From positions 682,001-746,000 of the forward strand of contig JAMAHW010000003.1 of assembly GCA_023627715.1 (NCBI GenBank): 64,000 nt of DNA, written 5' to 3'. The position numbers were made by a program, and so were the translations under genes. This document shows, in pieces, positions 21,363 to 31,859 of the stretch. The notes below the pieces were generated by a model that was not told where the DNA came from, made no database searches, and was given only the letters and a program-made list of their open reading frames with translations. Positions within the stretch are counted from its first letter, which is position 1; each line of letters opens with the position of its first letter. Source of the stretch: Periconia sp. R9002. Lineage: Eukaryota; Ascomycota; Dothideomycetes; Pleosporales; Periconiaceae.

Positions 21363-22557
21363 ATGGCACCCATCAAAATCGGTTTCATCGGCCTCTCCTC
21401 ATCGCAATCCTGGGCCGTCTGGGCGCACCTTCCCTACCTCAAAAACACATCCAAATACGAAATCGTAGCCCTCTGTAACAGCTCCGTCGCGAGCGCCGAA
21501 GCCGCCATTAAAGCCCACGGCCTCCCCTCCACCGTCAAAGCCTACGGCTCCTACGAAGACATTGCCGCCGATCCCAACGTCGAGCTCGTCGTGTGCAGCA
21601 TCCGCGTTGACAGGCACTACGAGGCCCTTCTACCCGCTTTGAAAGCAGGCAAGGACGTTTTCTGCGAGTGGCCGCTTGCCAGCAATGCCGCGCAGGCCGA
21701 GGAACTGCTCCAACTTGCAAAGGAGAAGGGTGTGAAGACGTTAGTTGGACTGCAGGCGGGGATGAGTCCCACGGTGAAGAAGATCAAGGAGTTGATTGGC
21801 AGCGGACGGGTTGGGAAGTTATTGAGCTCTTCGCTTGTAGGGACCGCGACGATGGCGGGTGAGACTGTGCCAGAAGCGCACGCGTACTCGAACGATGATA
21901 AGTCTGGCGGGAATTTGCTGACCATCTACGCTATGCACTGTAAGTCTCACGGAACCCACCAGCCTTCCACCGACCATTCAACTAACGCACACCCCAACAG
22001 CCCTCGAAGCCCTAACCCAAGCCATCGCCCCCATCGCCACCTTCTCCTCGCACCTCGCCATCGTCCACCCAGTCGTAACCCTCACCTCGGCAACTGGCGC
22101 CCCAACCGGCGCCACCATGCCACGCACCTCACCCGACCAAGTCCTCCTCCACGGCACCCTCTCCAACCCCTCCAACACTGTCTTCTCCTTCCACCTCCGC
22201 GGCGGCCCCGCCTTCTCCAACGCCTCCTCCACGGGCGTCTCCTGGACCCTGTACGGCACCTCCGCCACCATCCTCGTCACGGGCCCCAACACGTGGTTCA
22301 ACGTCGCGGACGCGACGGGGGGTGGGTATAAGATTGAGGTGTTTGACCATGAGAGCGGCAAAACGGAGGAGGTGGTTGTGGAAGGGGATGAGTGGAGTGA
22401 GGACGCGAAGGGGGTTCCGGTTTTTGGGCGGAATATCGCGAGGTTGTATGAGGCTTTTGCGGATGGGGGGAAGGAGGGTGTGTTGGGGTGGGAGGAGGCG
22501 GTGCAGAGGCATGGGTTTGTTAAGAGCGTTTATGAGAAGGCGGGGTGGAAGAGGTGA
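21363..22557 (+). CDS. Gal80-like Gfo/Idh/MocA-family protein
   Basis: Exons 21363-21939 and 22001-22557 give 377 residues; the 61-bp intron splits a Ser codon and the junction reads YAMHSLEAL. The N-terminal Rossmann fold begins IKIGFIGLSSSQSWAVWAHLPYL, followed by VELVVCSIRVDRHYEALLPALKAGKDVFCEWPLA. The usual catalytic Glu-Lys-Pro of this family is Glu-Trp-Pro here, as in Gal80-type proteins, which bind NAD(P) but act as regulators. The C-terminal half includes PDQVLLHGTL and a beta-rich dimer domain. Fungal homologues are annotated variously as Gal80-like or dehydrogenase; few have been tested. I favour a nucleotide-binding protein with doubtful catalysis. The codon third position is very C-rich in exon 1, suggesting good expression. 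Confidence 0.8.
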
Positions 22558-23188
22558 ATGGGAGTGTTTGGGAGAAGTTGAAGTAGGAGATGAGAGTTGT
22601 TTTGCACATTATGGTCTTCTCAGCTCTTCCTTCTTTTGTCATTTACGTACATCTCTAGACTGCTCATACCTGTCGATCTTTCTCTATAAATTGCGAGTCA
22701 CTCACTCGAACTTAAATCTATATACTCATTTCACATTATCCCCCTACATATATTCTCCTTTCCCAACCCCCAAACAAGATAGAAAAAATCAGTCAGCGCT
22801 ACAAATAAACGAAACATAGAAAACCAAGCAGATTATCAATCTCCATGATTCACACAACGTTTGCCCCATAGAATATGTCAGATAATCTCAGACCCCATTA
22901 TTTTGCCGTTAAGTACAGTTCAAATGGAGTGGAAAGGTAATTCGTTGAGAATTAGGGAGAAAAGAAAAAAATGAACGAGTAATGCAGGGTATCAACCCAG
23001 CCCAATTGGCCCCTCTATGTGCTTTACACCTCTATCCTCTTGAATGCCGTGAAAAGACTACTACTCGATCGACACATGTGAAACCCCACGAAACGAAATG
23101 CTTCAATGCATATATACGACATTAACCTCGTCGTTAATCAAACCACAACTTCCCCATGCATTGTTTTTGTAGGAGATAAAACGTGATC
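22558..23188. other. Intergenic region between convergent genes
   Basis: A/T-rich 3' flanks of the Gal80-like gene and of the minus-strand transcription factor. I see no gene. Confidence 0.6.
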
Positions 23189-25391
23189 CTATCGCCCTCC
23201 CTCGCCTCCGCCATCATCATACGGACTCGGCCACCGCTCCACGTACCCACCATATTCATGTTGATACTGGTGCTGCTCCAAGCCCGGCATGAAGCCACTC
23301 GTAGGGTCCGCGAAAAATTCAGCCTCTCTCAGTCGTTGAATCCGATCGCGCTCCTCGTCCGTCATATGTAGCAATGGGTCCATAAGCGGCGAGGGCGATA
23401 GAGATGGTGGGGCGAAACTAGCGGCGGAGTAAAAGGTATCGTGACCTCCCGTTGGGTACGCGTCAGGGGGAACAGGGGTGAAGGCGAGGGCGGGGTTTGG
23501 TTGTCCGGTGATGTGTCCGAAGGGGACGGACGAGGGGCACGAAAGGGTTGGGTGGAGGGTTCGGGGGTGGTTGAGTGGCTGGCTGGAAACTGTTGGTGTG
23601 CGATGCCGTATAGTGGGAGCGATGGCAGTATCGGTGCTAGAAATCATGGCGGTTTGTGGGTTTGCACGGAATGTGCGTATGTTCATGACGGTGTCGAGGG
23701 GTGTATTTGTTGTGGAATGGTCTGTTTCCATGGCCTCGTCATGCTCTTCTTCTATCTGCCCTAGATTCATGTTTGTAGCTTGTGCTGTTTTTACCCCAGT
23801 AACGTCGACATTAGTGGACTTGGGCCAGTATTCCTTCTTTAAGTCGGTGGCGCGGAAGATATTATGAACTTGGCGTCGATGGAGGATCAGATTGCTCTTG
23901 AAACGAAAGGCAGCCGAACAGACCTCACATTCATGGGTGCCTTCTGGATGAGGGTAAGCTGAAAAGTGTTGCGATAAACCGCGTAAGATATCCCCCTGAG
24001 GAAGTAACTCGGGGGTCACCACACCTCCTGGACGTTCCAGGAGCCAGAGATCCATGCTGATACCATCGTTGAAGTGGTTTACCATGTGACTACAATTTTA
24101 GATGTTAGCAAGATACTGTCTGGATCTCTCGCCCGGAAACGGCTTGCTAAAGAAACGGAATCGAGAACACTACTTACTCAGCTCTTGTTCCCCAATCTGG
24201 CAGCACTGAGACACACAATCCACAGGTCAATAATACATCGTGGTTGATAGGCCGACACCAGAATTTCATATTTTTAGGTGGCTGGCAAGCGTGAACTTGT
24301 TTGATATGCTGGATGAGTTTGTCTTTCCTCATGAAGGCGCGTTGTGCACGTGGAACTTGTGAGCAGGTGATGCTCTTGTGTGAGTCTAGATGCTGTTTGT
24401 CGGGATCATGGAGATCGCAAAAGACGCAGCACGAGTCCTCATCTACGGGCCCATCTGGCATACAGACCCATTCTTTCTGGGGTAAATGCACTGATTCCTC
24501 ATGTCGCCGCCAATCATACTTTTGGGTAAAGTCGTTGGTGCAAAAGGTACACTGGAATTTTCTGGAGGGACTGGATGGTTTGCGGGCGACGGAAGTGATT
24601 TGCTTTTTGGCAGGATCTAACCGTCTTCTGCGGCCTCTCCGTGATCCGCGGTGGTGAAGTGAATCATAATGCGGTGCTTGAGTGTTGTCTCTACCGCCAG
24701 CGGATGAACTCGATGAGCCTGCGTTGCTCCCTGATGCCGATAAAGCGGCAGTGGACATGCGATGGCGTCGTTCTCGCTGTGGTCTTTTTAGCTTTTTTGC
24801 AGCTTGATGTACCACATTTTCGTCGACACCTTCTTGTCCAGAAGAGGTAGACAGATATCTATCCAAGGGAATACTTGATTGATCACCGGTAAAAGAAGCA
24901 GCCGTCGTCGAAGGCTTGGGCTCACTGGAGCTTGATACAGGGGGTAACTTTCGAGCCCTGGCGTTGGCGAAGAATGTTCGAACTTGCCTAGTTGTCAGGC
25001 CCGTAAGTGTGACGAGTTCCTGGAGCTCGTCTTGGGGTATATAAGGGTGGTCGCTATGGCGGACGAAACTGTCCTCGAGGATCCTCCTTGCCACTAAAGG
25101 GATCCGTCGGCCGGATCCCTTCTTGTCTGCATCGGTGGGAGGAGCAGGATGGTTTGAAGGGAGTATGGGTGCTTCTTGAGGCAAGTGGGGAGGTGAGGTG
25201 AAGTCGGAGGCCTGGGGGAAAAGTAATGGGTCGATCTGCCATTGTGATTCGTCCGGAGCATTTCCAGCAGCAAGCCCAGGCCATAGTTGGTCCATTAAAG
25301 GGACTTCATAAGGGTCGTGTAGGAGGTCGACGGCAGTGGTGTCGTCTTCGAGGAGCCAATCGGAACTTGGCTCATCGTCCGGTAGCTGCAT
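23189..25391 (-). CDS. Homeodomain plus C2H2 zinc-finger transcription factor
   Basis: Exons 24178-25391 and 23189-24089 give 704 residues; the 88-bp intron splits an Asp codon and the junction reads WGTRADHMVNHF. A homeodomain of the KN/TALE type lies at about 95-150, ending TTRQVRTFFANARARK, where the usual recognition-helix WF is FF. A basic linker (RRGRRRRLDPAKK) leads to a classical C2H2 finger FQCTFCTNDFTQKYDWRRH near 280-302, a Cys-rich segment CCVFCDLHD, and a further finger-like CGLCVSVLPDWGTR. After the intron comes the conserved HFNDGISMDLWLLERP and one more C2H2 finger ECEVCSAAFRFKSNLILH. The acidic N-terminus could activate transcription. Such combined proteins are common in filamentous ascomycetes and mostly uncharacterised. 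Target genes are unknown. The start is the first ATG; an upstream exon is possible. Confidence 0.83.
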
Positions 25392-26979
25392 CCTCTCGGG
25401 AGCATGGGTGTCGTCGCTTGTAAAGAGGTGATGGAATCTCGATTGTCCGTTTTGTAGGTTTCAAGGCACTTGAAGTGATCGTAAACATTCCTTATGTAGC
25501 AACCAATGTGACCAAGGGAAGTCACAAGCTGACTGACCTTTATGGAACGCTACACTGTTAATGAGCTCTGTTAAGAACTCGGGGCCCAGACATTCGAGAG
25601 AGCTAACCGTAAATGTGTTACCATAGCTTTACACCTATAAGCAACACGCTAACCCCATAGGTTCGGCGTCCACTTGTTCCCTCAGGCTACGAAGAGTAAA
25701 GCTTCAAACCACAGTGTTTCTATTAGCCTACCAGGACAACCAGGTAGTTGGAATCAAACGTGGATTAAAAGTACGCACCAATCAAAGCGGGTGATATGCA
25801 CCTCCAGGGGCCAGGAGGTCTCTCCGGTCTGCTTCAGATCGTCGGCGACTGCTGCCTTGGTTTGGGGTCCAAATGATGTGCATGAAGTATTTCGTCCAGT
25901 ATCTGAACCAAGCGCCTTGCTCCAAACATGGGTGGTAAATCACGACTCTTGACTTGAAATCGGGCATACTCAAAGTGCCTTTTCGATTGACCCACGTGCG
26001 CATTGCATAGATAAAATCCTTTATACAATCTCTCTCGTATAGGTTAACCTAAAGGAGTCGTTCAAAGCGCAGATCATAGGTATCTCAAAATTCGACTATA
26101 ATGTTGTAGGAACTACGCATAGTGTTGTGTAGTTAGACAGGTATTTGTGATCGATATTGTACATACATACATATACGTATTTGTGTATGCATGTACGTGC
26201 CTGAATAATTCTACAACCATCCAGCCAGCCAGCCAAACCTAACCACAGTGTTACAAATGGTGTGATCGAGTTTCATTGACAATCTTCATCATAAGTAACG
26301 CACTAACTCACTACCTTGAGAACATCTAGGATTGCTACAACACGTGTAGTGGCTTGGTATCAGCCAGAAAAATACTGTCCTGATTAACTCTGTTTCAATA
26401 GAGGCATGGTGCGCCGGAGTTATGGCAGATACTACTCGACCTGTGACTACCTTACAGAATGGTTTAGAGGATTCGCAACGTAACAGGGCACTGACTCCAC
26501 TTTGGCGGTTATCGGGGGCCAAGTTGGTAGCAGCACTCGTTAATACGAGGATATACGGGAGGAGCTGTTAGGTTTATGCTTACGTGCAGCCTGATTTTTG
26601 ATCTGGAATCAAATCGCAAGAGGAAGTTGTATCGTAGTGGGGGCTAACTTTGACAGCTGAACGGATGTCGGCATGCGGATTTGCAGTCACAGTACTCACG
26701 ATACTGATCAATGGAACCTAGGCCTTGAATTCATAGACTTGGAAGTCCTCCCAATACGAGTGCTCCCGCTGTGGCCACCAGTTGTTGTACATGAATGGAA
26801 ATTTGTGTCAGGTTCCTTTCGGACATGACCGCAAACCATCCCGCTTTATCTACATATAGACTATTGTTGAACAAACAAATCCCTTTGGGTGCGTTTTCTC
26901 TTCACCTACTTGTTCCGGTAGAAACCACGACGACCTCAAGCAGGTTGTATATATGCGCAATAAGGAATGTATGCCTGCC
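25392..26979. other. Intergenic region without a recognisable gene
   Basis: About 1.6 kb with short frames in all readings, TACATACA repeats near 26160-26175 and CAGC repeats near 26220-26235. Nothing in it could be assigned. Confidence 0.55.
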
Positions 26980-28247
26980 TCAGCTGAACTGTTTCCGTGG
27001 TGTTTGACGCGTCTCTGAGTGAAGCTTTTCCTTGAGCTTCTCCACATTGGGGAGATCGAGTTTTTCCCATGGAAGACTAAGGAACTCGTGTTTGTTCTTC
27101 CAGCGAAGTGATTCTTGCTTATATTCTTCAGCTTCCGACGGTGGAGGTGGTGGCTCGGTGACTTTTGTGATGAGGTACGCTGTGGAGGCTTCTGCGAGAC
27201 CATAGATCAAAACGCCGAACATTGGGATTTTGACAAACACGTAAAAGCCAAATCCAAATCCAAACAATACACCGGCCCTGTCCTTGAACCATACCTTTTT
27301 CTGATCCTTGTTGTACTTGACTCGAGCGAAGTAAGGCTCAAGCTGTTTGAGTGTTAATTGGCGTAAGCATGCATAATAGAGGAATCCAACTTACAAGCTC
27401 CCGCATCAATGTCCTTGAAGAAAAATAGGCCTGCAGAAAAGTAACCAAATATCGCCGCGGCATGATGAGTGATCCAGCAAATATGGCAGCGGCAGGTTGG
27501 GGTCCTACCGCCTTCTGGAAAGTGTAGAAACTAGCAGCTGGAAGCACGAAGCGTCCGATATACGGTAAATAGGAAAGGGAGAGAACAGCAAGTGAGATGC
27601 CTGCTTTCCTACCATATTTGACGGCAAAGAGGGTGAGAGCTTGCTTCAAGGAAGTCTTCTGTTTCTCGTCCCTGGGGGCGTGCATTGGATACTGTTGGAG
27701 ATTCGGATAATACATGGCCCGAAGATTATGAGGATTTTCTGATTTATGCTTCTGGACATAGGTCTCATCGACCCAGCGTAGTGAATCCATGAACATTTGG
27801 TCCAGAGTGGGTGTGATATACCGCATGAGTGTCATGAGGAAGAAAGGTACTTGGAGTACACTGTGCTCAAGGAAATGCAGCCCTCCCGTGACCGATTCGT
27901 CCCACTGGGTGTGGTCCATATCCACAATGAAGGAGAGGAACCATAGTAGCACTCTTACACCCTGAATCTGTACAACGATTAGGGTGATTTCTAAGCAGGA
28001 ACATGTAGGAAGAGTACACTTACAGGTATTGCGACGATGATGCGTATGGCTATCCCAGCAGCAACGGCCAGTGCAGCTTGGCGATAATGGTCCGATGTGA
28101 ACAAAGCAGGATTTTGCAGTGCCCGGTGAACTGTGTGCGGTCAGGCAGCTGCAAACCGTGATGAGGGGTGCAAGACTTACCACCGACCAGCGTAAGCTGT
28201 GCGCCTCGCAAAATGGCATTGGGGTCGAAATTCCCAAGAGCGGACAT
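26980..28247 (-). CDS. usgS: UsgS-family multi-pass membrane protein
   Basis: Exons 28181-28247, 28024-28130, 27395-27967 and 26980-27342 give 369 residues. The start MSALGNFDPNAILRGAQLTL is typical of the family. Conserved blocks are FTSDHYRQAALAVAAGIAIR, VLLWFLSFIVDMD, HSVLQVPFFLMTLMRYITP, NLRAMYYPNLQQY, GRKAGISLAVLSLSYLPYIG and a final membrane segment VKIPMFGVLIYGLAEASTAY followed by a proline stretch and a charged tail. At least five hydrophobic segments suggest an integral membrane protein. The family was named for a gene upstream of the sterigmatocystin cluster in Aspergillus; its biochemical role is not established. Here there is no secondary-metabolite cluster next to it, which supports a housekeeping role. 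Confidence 0.87.
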
Positions 28248-29198
28248 TGTGGTTTGTCTGAGATGGCGTTCAGACAATACAATTCGCGTGGTTGAGAGTG
28301 GTGTCCAACTTCACAGTGATGGCTATCCCGGAGTCTGAATATGGAAAGATGACGTAGCGTCTGGCCCCTCTATACTGGGATTAGTGCGTAAGTAAGGCTG
28401 ATGGGTGTTTTGAGCCAATATTGAAGCTCCTGGGATTGGCATTCTTCCAATTCTCTGGTGGCCTCTTGTGCGCTTATTGAATTGTCTGGAAATCAATTGC
28501 TATCTTGGAAGTTGGAGACCATGGCCTGTCGAGTCAGGTTGTGCGCTGATCATGGATCCCATAGGTGCCCAAGTTAGCGCGCATCGCAAGTTCATGAGGT
28601 TTGTAGAGAAAACGTTTGGGATGTGAGTGTTTCTGCATTTCTACGTAGTCCTTTTCGCAGATCACTTTGAACGCTGGGTAATGCAGTGTAGCGCCATGGA
28701 AGAAATGACCCAAGTTATACTGATTCCCGCCCTGCCTATGTGACCACATTTAGACCAAAAATCCATCTTCAACATTCCACACCGTCAGGAATGCACTCAT
28801 GGGTTACAGCAATCAACACTGACATGGGCACTTTCCTATATGGGAAGGTTGGATTTTTTATTGGTATTGGATAAACAAAACGGTGGTATTAAAGTTTCGT
28901 AGCAAGATTTTGTCAGCTATTGGATATCTCTACCTACCTACTTGCTCTTTGGTCTGTGCAGCAGTAGGCGGCACAGCGGAGTCTCGGAATTGCATGAACC
29001 CTGACGGTAAAACGTGAGAACCGCCCAGCCACACTCCGCTCAAGCTGCTCTGACATCAAGTCCACCAATCCACCCTGCTACCTACACCACTGCAATCCTT
29101 AACCGCCAACCCAGGGACTCTACCCCTAGCGACTGTCGACTTTACATCGCTTCCATCTCATAACCCGTCCCCCGATAATGCCACCCTGATCATCTACC
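28248..29198. other. Divergent promoter region between usgS and INP1
   Basis: About 0.95 kb. A 72-codon minus-strand frame at 28534-28749 is the only open frame of note and has no recognisable features. I see no gene. Confidence 0.5.
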
Positions 29199-31025
29199 AT
29201 GTCCTTGCCGGGTGCTTCCAAATCACCTGGACATGCGCCCGCCGCTGCCACTACGAAACCCGCCCGCCGCTCCTTCACGGTGCCTGCTCGCATCACGCCC
29301 AAGCCGCCTCAACCTGCTCAGCCTGCGAATACAGCCGATGGAATAGAAACACTTTTCGTTTGTACATCGACCAAAATCGTTTCCTTCACGGCGTCTAGTC
29401 AGAATGGACCAAGGTCGCCATCTCGGCGCAGCAGCACCAAAGCCGAGGACTCATCGCGCTCGATCCCATGGCGGTCACCTACAGAGCGCACCATGGCAGT
29501 TGGTGAGTCAGGCGACCTAAACAGACTGGATGCACATGCTAATCGTTTCGCAGGGGTGTTGAGAATTTATCGCGTGACCTCGTCTAACGTCTCATTCCTC
29601 AACTCGGGCAATCTTCTACACACAATCTTTCCGAGGTCCCAATGTTGGTGCGTCGATGGCGAATCCATATTCGTCCTCCGCGTACGACAGGATTCTTATT
29701 ACCGGATGGAACTACCACACGAGTCGGCCGAGGACAGGGAGAAGGTGGGCCAGCTCAAGGCCGTTCTTGATCAGGTTTTGCAGTTTGAGAAGACACAATG
29801 CCCATTTACCCGGGAGTTCGAAGTGCAGTTGCCTGAGCGCCCAAAGAGCCCTCCACGCAGGAAGTCGACCGTGAGAACGTCAGGGAAGGCAAAGAAGTGG
29901 ACTTTTGACAAAAAGTGGATGCCAGAGGATCATTCCAGACCTTCAAGCTCAACGCGGTCTGTCGAAGGCACCGACTCGGGCGCGACGTCTTCTTATGAAG
30001 ACGATGACCGGTCAAGCATCAATACCGAAAGAAGTGAAACACTAGCAGAGGTGACAACTGAGCCTCCGGAGAGGCTTCCGGGCACCGTCTTGACGAAGGC
30101 TCCACACGCCCGATCTGTGACGGAGCGGGCAAAGGCATTTCAGATGCGATCAGTGACTCCGCCAACTTCACTAGAGAGCGACCAACCGTCGCTTATCAAG
30201 GAACTGCCCCAGATAAAAGAAAGTGACAGTCCAAAGGAGCCACCACGTCTGAACCGAATGGAATCTTTGGATGCGCAGAGCGTCATGTCTAGTGTTGACT
30301 CTTTCTATTCGGCCGAAGCTTCTACCCGCAGCCCTACACCACCCTTTGTAGATGCCGAGGGTGACTCGGTCAACCCTTGGGCGAATACGCAGGGCCTACC
30401 AGATTTCGAGCTAGAAACCCGGGGCCGTAGCAAGCACCGTCGGCAGACTTCTGAAATGACAGTGAGAGCATCTTCTCTAAGTGATGTTGGGAGAGATATG
30501 CCCGTCACACCTACTCTTGGAGAAACTCCCTCCATCGACATTCATACTTCTTCAGCGCCCTCCACACCTCCACTTGTCAGCGATTCTGATGATGATAGTG
30601 TCGGCCCTCCATCTCTAGATGTGCCGACCCCGCCTGCTAATATTCGTATGAGACGACTTACCGGAGCCTCACAACGGCGTGCCTTCTCCCCCATGCCACA
30701 ACCCCAGAACCTTTTCCGCCCACCTACAACCAGCGCCGGCAAACAGTTCACGGCCGCGCTGATTCGCAAGACAGTTGAAGTAGTTCTCGGGCCCCCAGCC
30801 CATCTTGTTCAACTCATGCTTCGGATTGCCGCAAGTGTTTCGGACGGTGTATTTGGATTCAACACATATCGAGTGCGTCACCCGAGTGAGAACAAGATAC
30901 CTTGTTCTTGGGAGTCCAGCGACGAGGAAGACTGGCCTGAAGAGGATGATTTCGGGATTCCTTTACGCACTTTCGACGACTCCACCACGATTCGGAGGGC
31001 TGGATTCTCTAAAGATATCGACTAA
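29199..31025 (+). CDS. INP1: Peroxisome inheritance protein Inp1
   Basis: Two exons, 29199-29502 and 29554-31025, give 591 residues. The 51-bp intron is in frame and so hides inside an open frame; removing 29503-29553 restores the family reading RTMAVGVLRIYRVTSSN. The conserved Inp1 domain (about 45-185) contains IETLFVCTSTKIVSFTAS, SIPWRSPTERT, FLNSGNLLHTIFPRSQCWC and FVLRVRQDSYYRMELP. The remaining about 400 residues are Ser/Pro/Glu rich and probably disordered, ending in a conserved short helix (ALIRKTVEVVLGPPAHLV) and an acidic tail. In yeast, Inp1 tethers peroxisomes to the cell cortex via Pex3. The function here is taken from family knowledge. Confidence 0.86.
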   Translation: MSLPGASKSPGHAPAAATTKPARRSFTVPARITPKPPQPAQPANTADGIETLFVCTSTKIVSFTASSQNGPRSPSRRSSTKAEDSSRSIPWRSPTERTMAVGESGDLNRLDAHANRFAGVLRIYRVTSSNVSFLNSGNLLHTIFPRSQCWCVDGESIFVLRVRQDSYYRMELPHESAEDREKVGQLKAVLDQVLQFEKTQCPFTREFEVQLPERPKSPPRRKSTVRTSGKAKKWTFDKKWMPEDHSRPSSSTRSVEGTDSGATSSYEDDDRSSINTERSETLAEVTTEPPERLPGTVLTKAPHARSVTERAKAFQMRSVTPPTSLESDQPSLIKELPQIKESDSPKEPPRLNRMESLDAQSVMSSVDSFYSAEASTRSPTPPFVDAEGDSVNPWANTQGLPDFELETRGRSKHRRQTSEMTVRASSLSDVGRDMPVTPTLGETPSIDIHTSSAPSTPPLVSDSDDDSVGPPSLDVPTPPANIRMRRLTGASQRRAFSPMPQPQNLFRPPTTSAGKQFTAALIRKTVEVVLGPPAHLVQLMLRIAASVSDGVFGFNTYRVRHPSENKIPCSWESSDEEDWPEEDDFGIPLRTFDDSTTIRRAGFSKDID

Positions 31026-31859
31026 TCCACCGTGAGCAGAACATGACGAATTCTGAATCTCAGACGCTGCATAACATCTTATTCTTCTTGCTGGGAATCT
31101 TCTCTTCCCATTGATCATTGCATATCCGAGAGATACCAGGCGTTTCTAGGACAGGGGCATGGGCCAGGACAGCGAACGTGATGTGGCCATCATGAACACT
31201 CACATTAACTTTATTTCTCTTTCTTATTCGGCGAGCATCTGTACGATCCAGCACGATATCATGTTTTTTTTGTCGAGTTTCTATTGTACATTTTGTAATA
31301 TCATGGTTTTTGACGGAAGCCCTTTTGCTGGATATACAGAACGAGAGCAAGGCGATCGATGAATGTATCCGTATTTCTTACAAGTGTCTCCATGCTTCCA
31401 AGTGAATTTACCAAACAGGGGGAAAGACATACGGATACTACAGTGGTGTACCTAAGCACAGGAGTCGTGATGACGAAGTGGCATACAATACCCCGCAGCG
31501 GGGCCGCAGCTGTGCCTGTGTACAGCTCCACGCGCGACAGAACTAACTAACGTAGTTGCTGCTTCCGAGGATACGTAACAGCTCCTGGTTTATCTGAAGC
31601 TTATCATCTCCCTTGTATATCCATTCGACCGGATAGGATCAAACTCCACGGAAGCTAGATATGGCATTGTCAATCGCCAGAGCCGACCAGCGCTACGGTA
31701 CATGTATTGCCCCCGCACGTCGACTTATAAGTTATCTCGTCCCTGACCATCTTTCCCTTCTTCTTTCATCTTGATTTGCAATTGTCTCGTCGTGTGCTTG
31801 ATTTGCGTGTGACTTGAGCTGCCGTATACCCTCAATTGTATAGTATCACACCGAGAAAC
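31026..31859. other. Intergenic region upstream of formamidase
   Basis: About 0.83 kb, with 3' flank of INP1 and promoter of formamidase. I see no gene. Confidence 0.55.

Noticed and set aside
28534..28749. A 71-residue minus-strand frame
   Set aside because: It reads somewhat like protein but has no known domain, no splice partners and no support from context.
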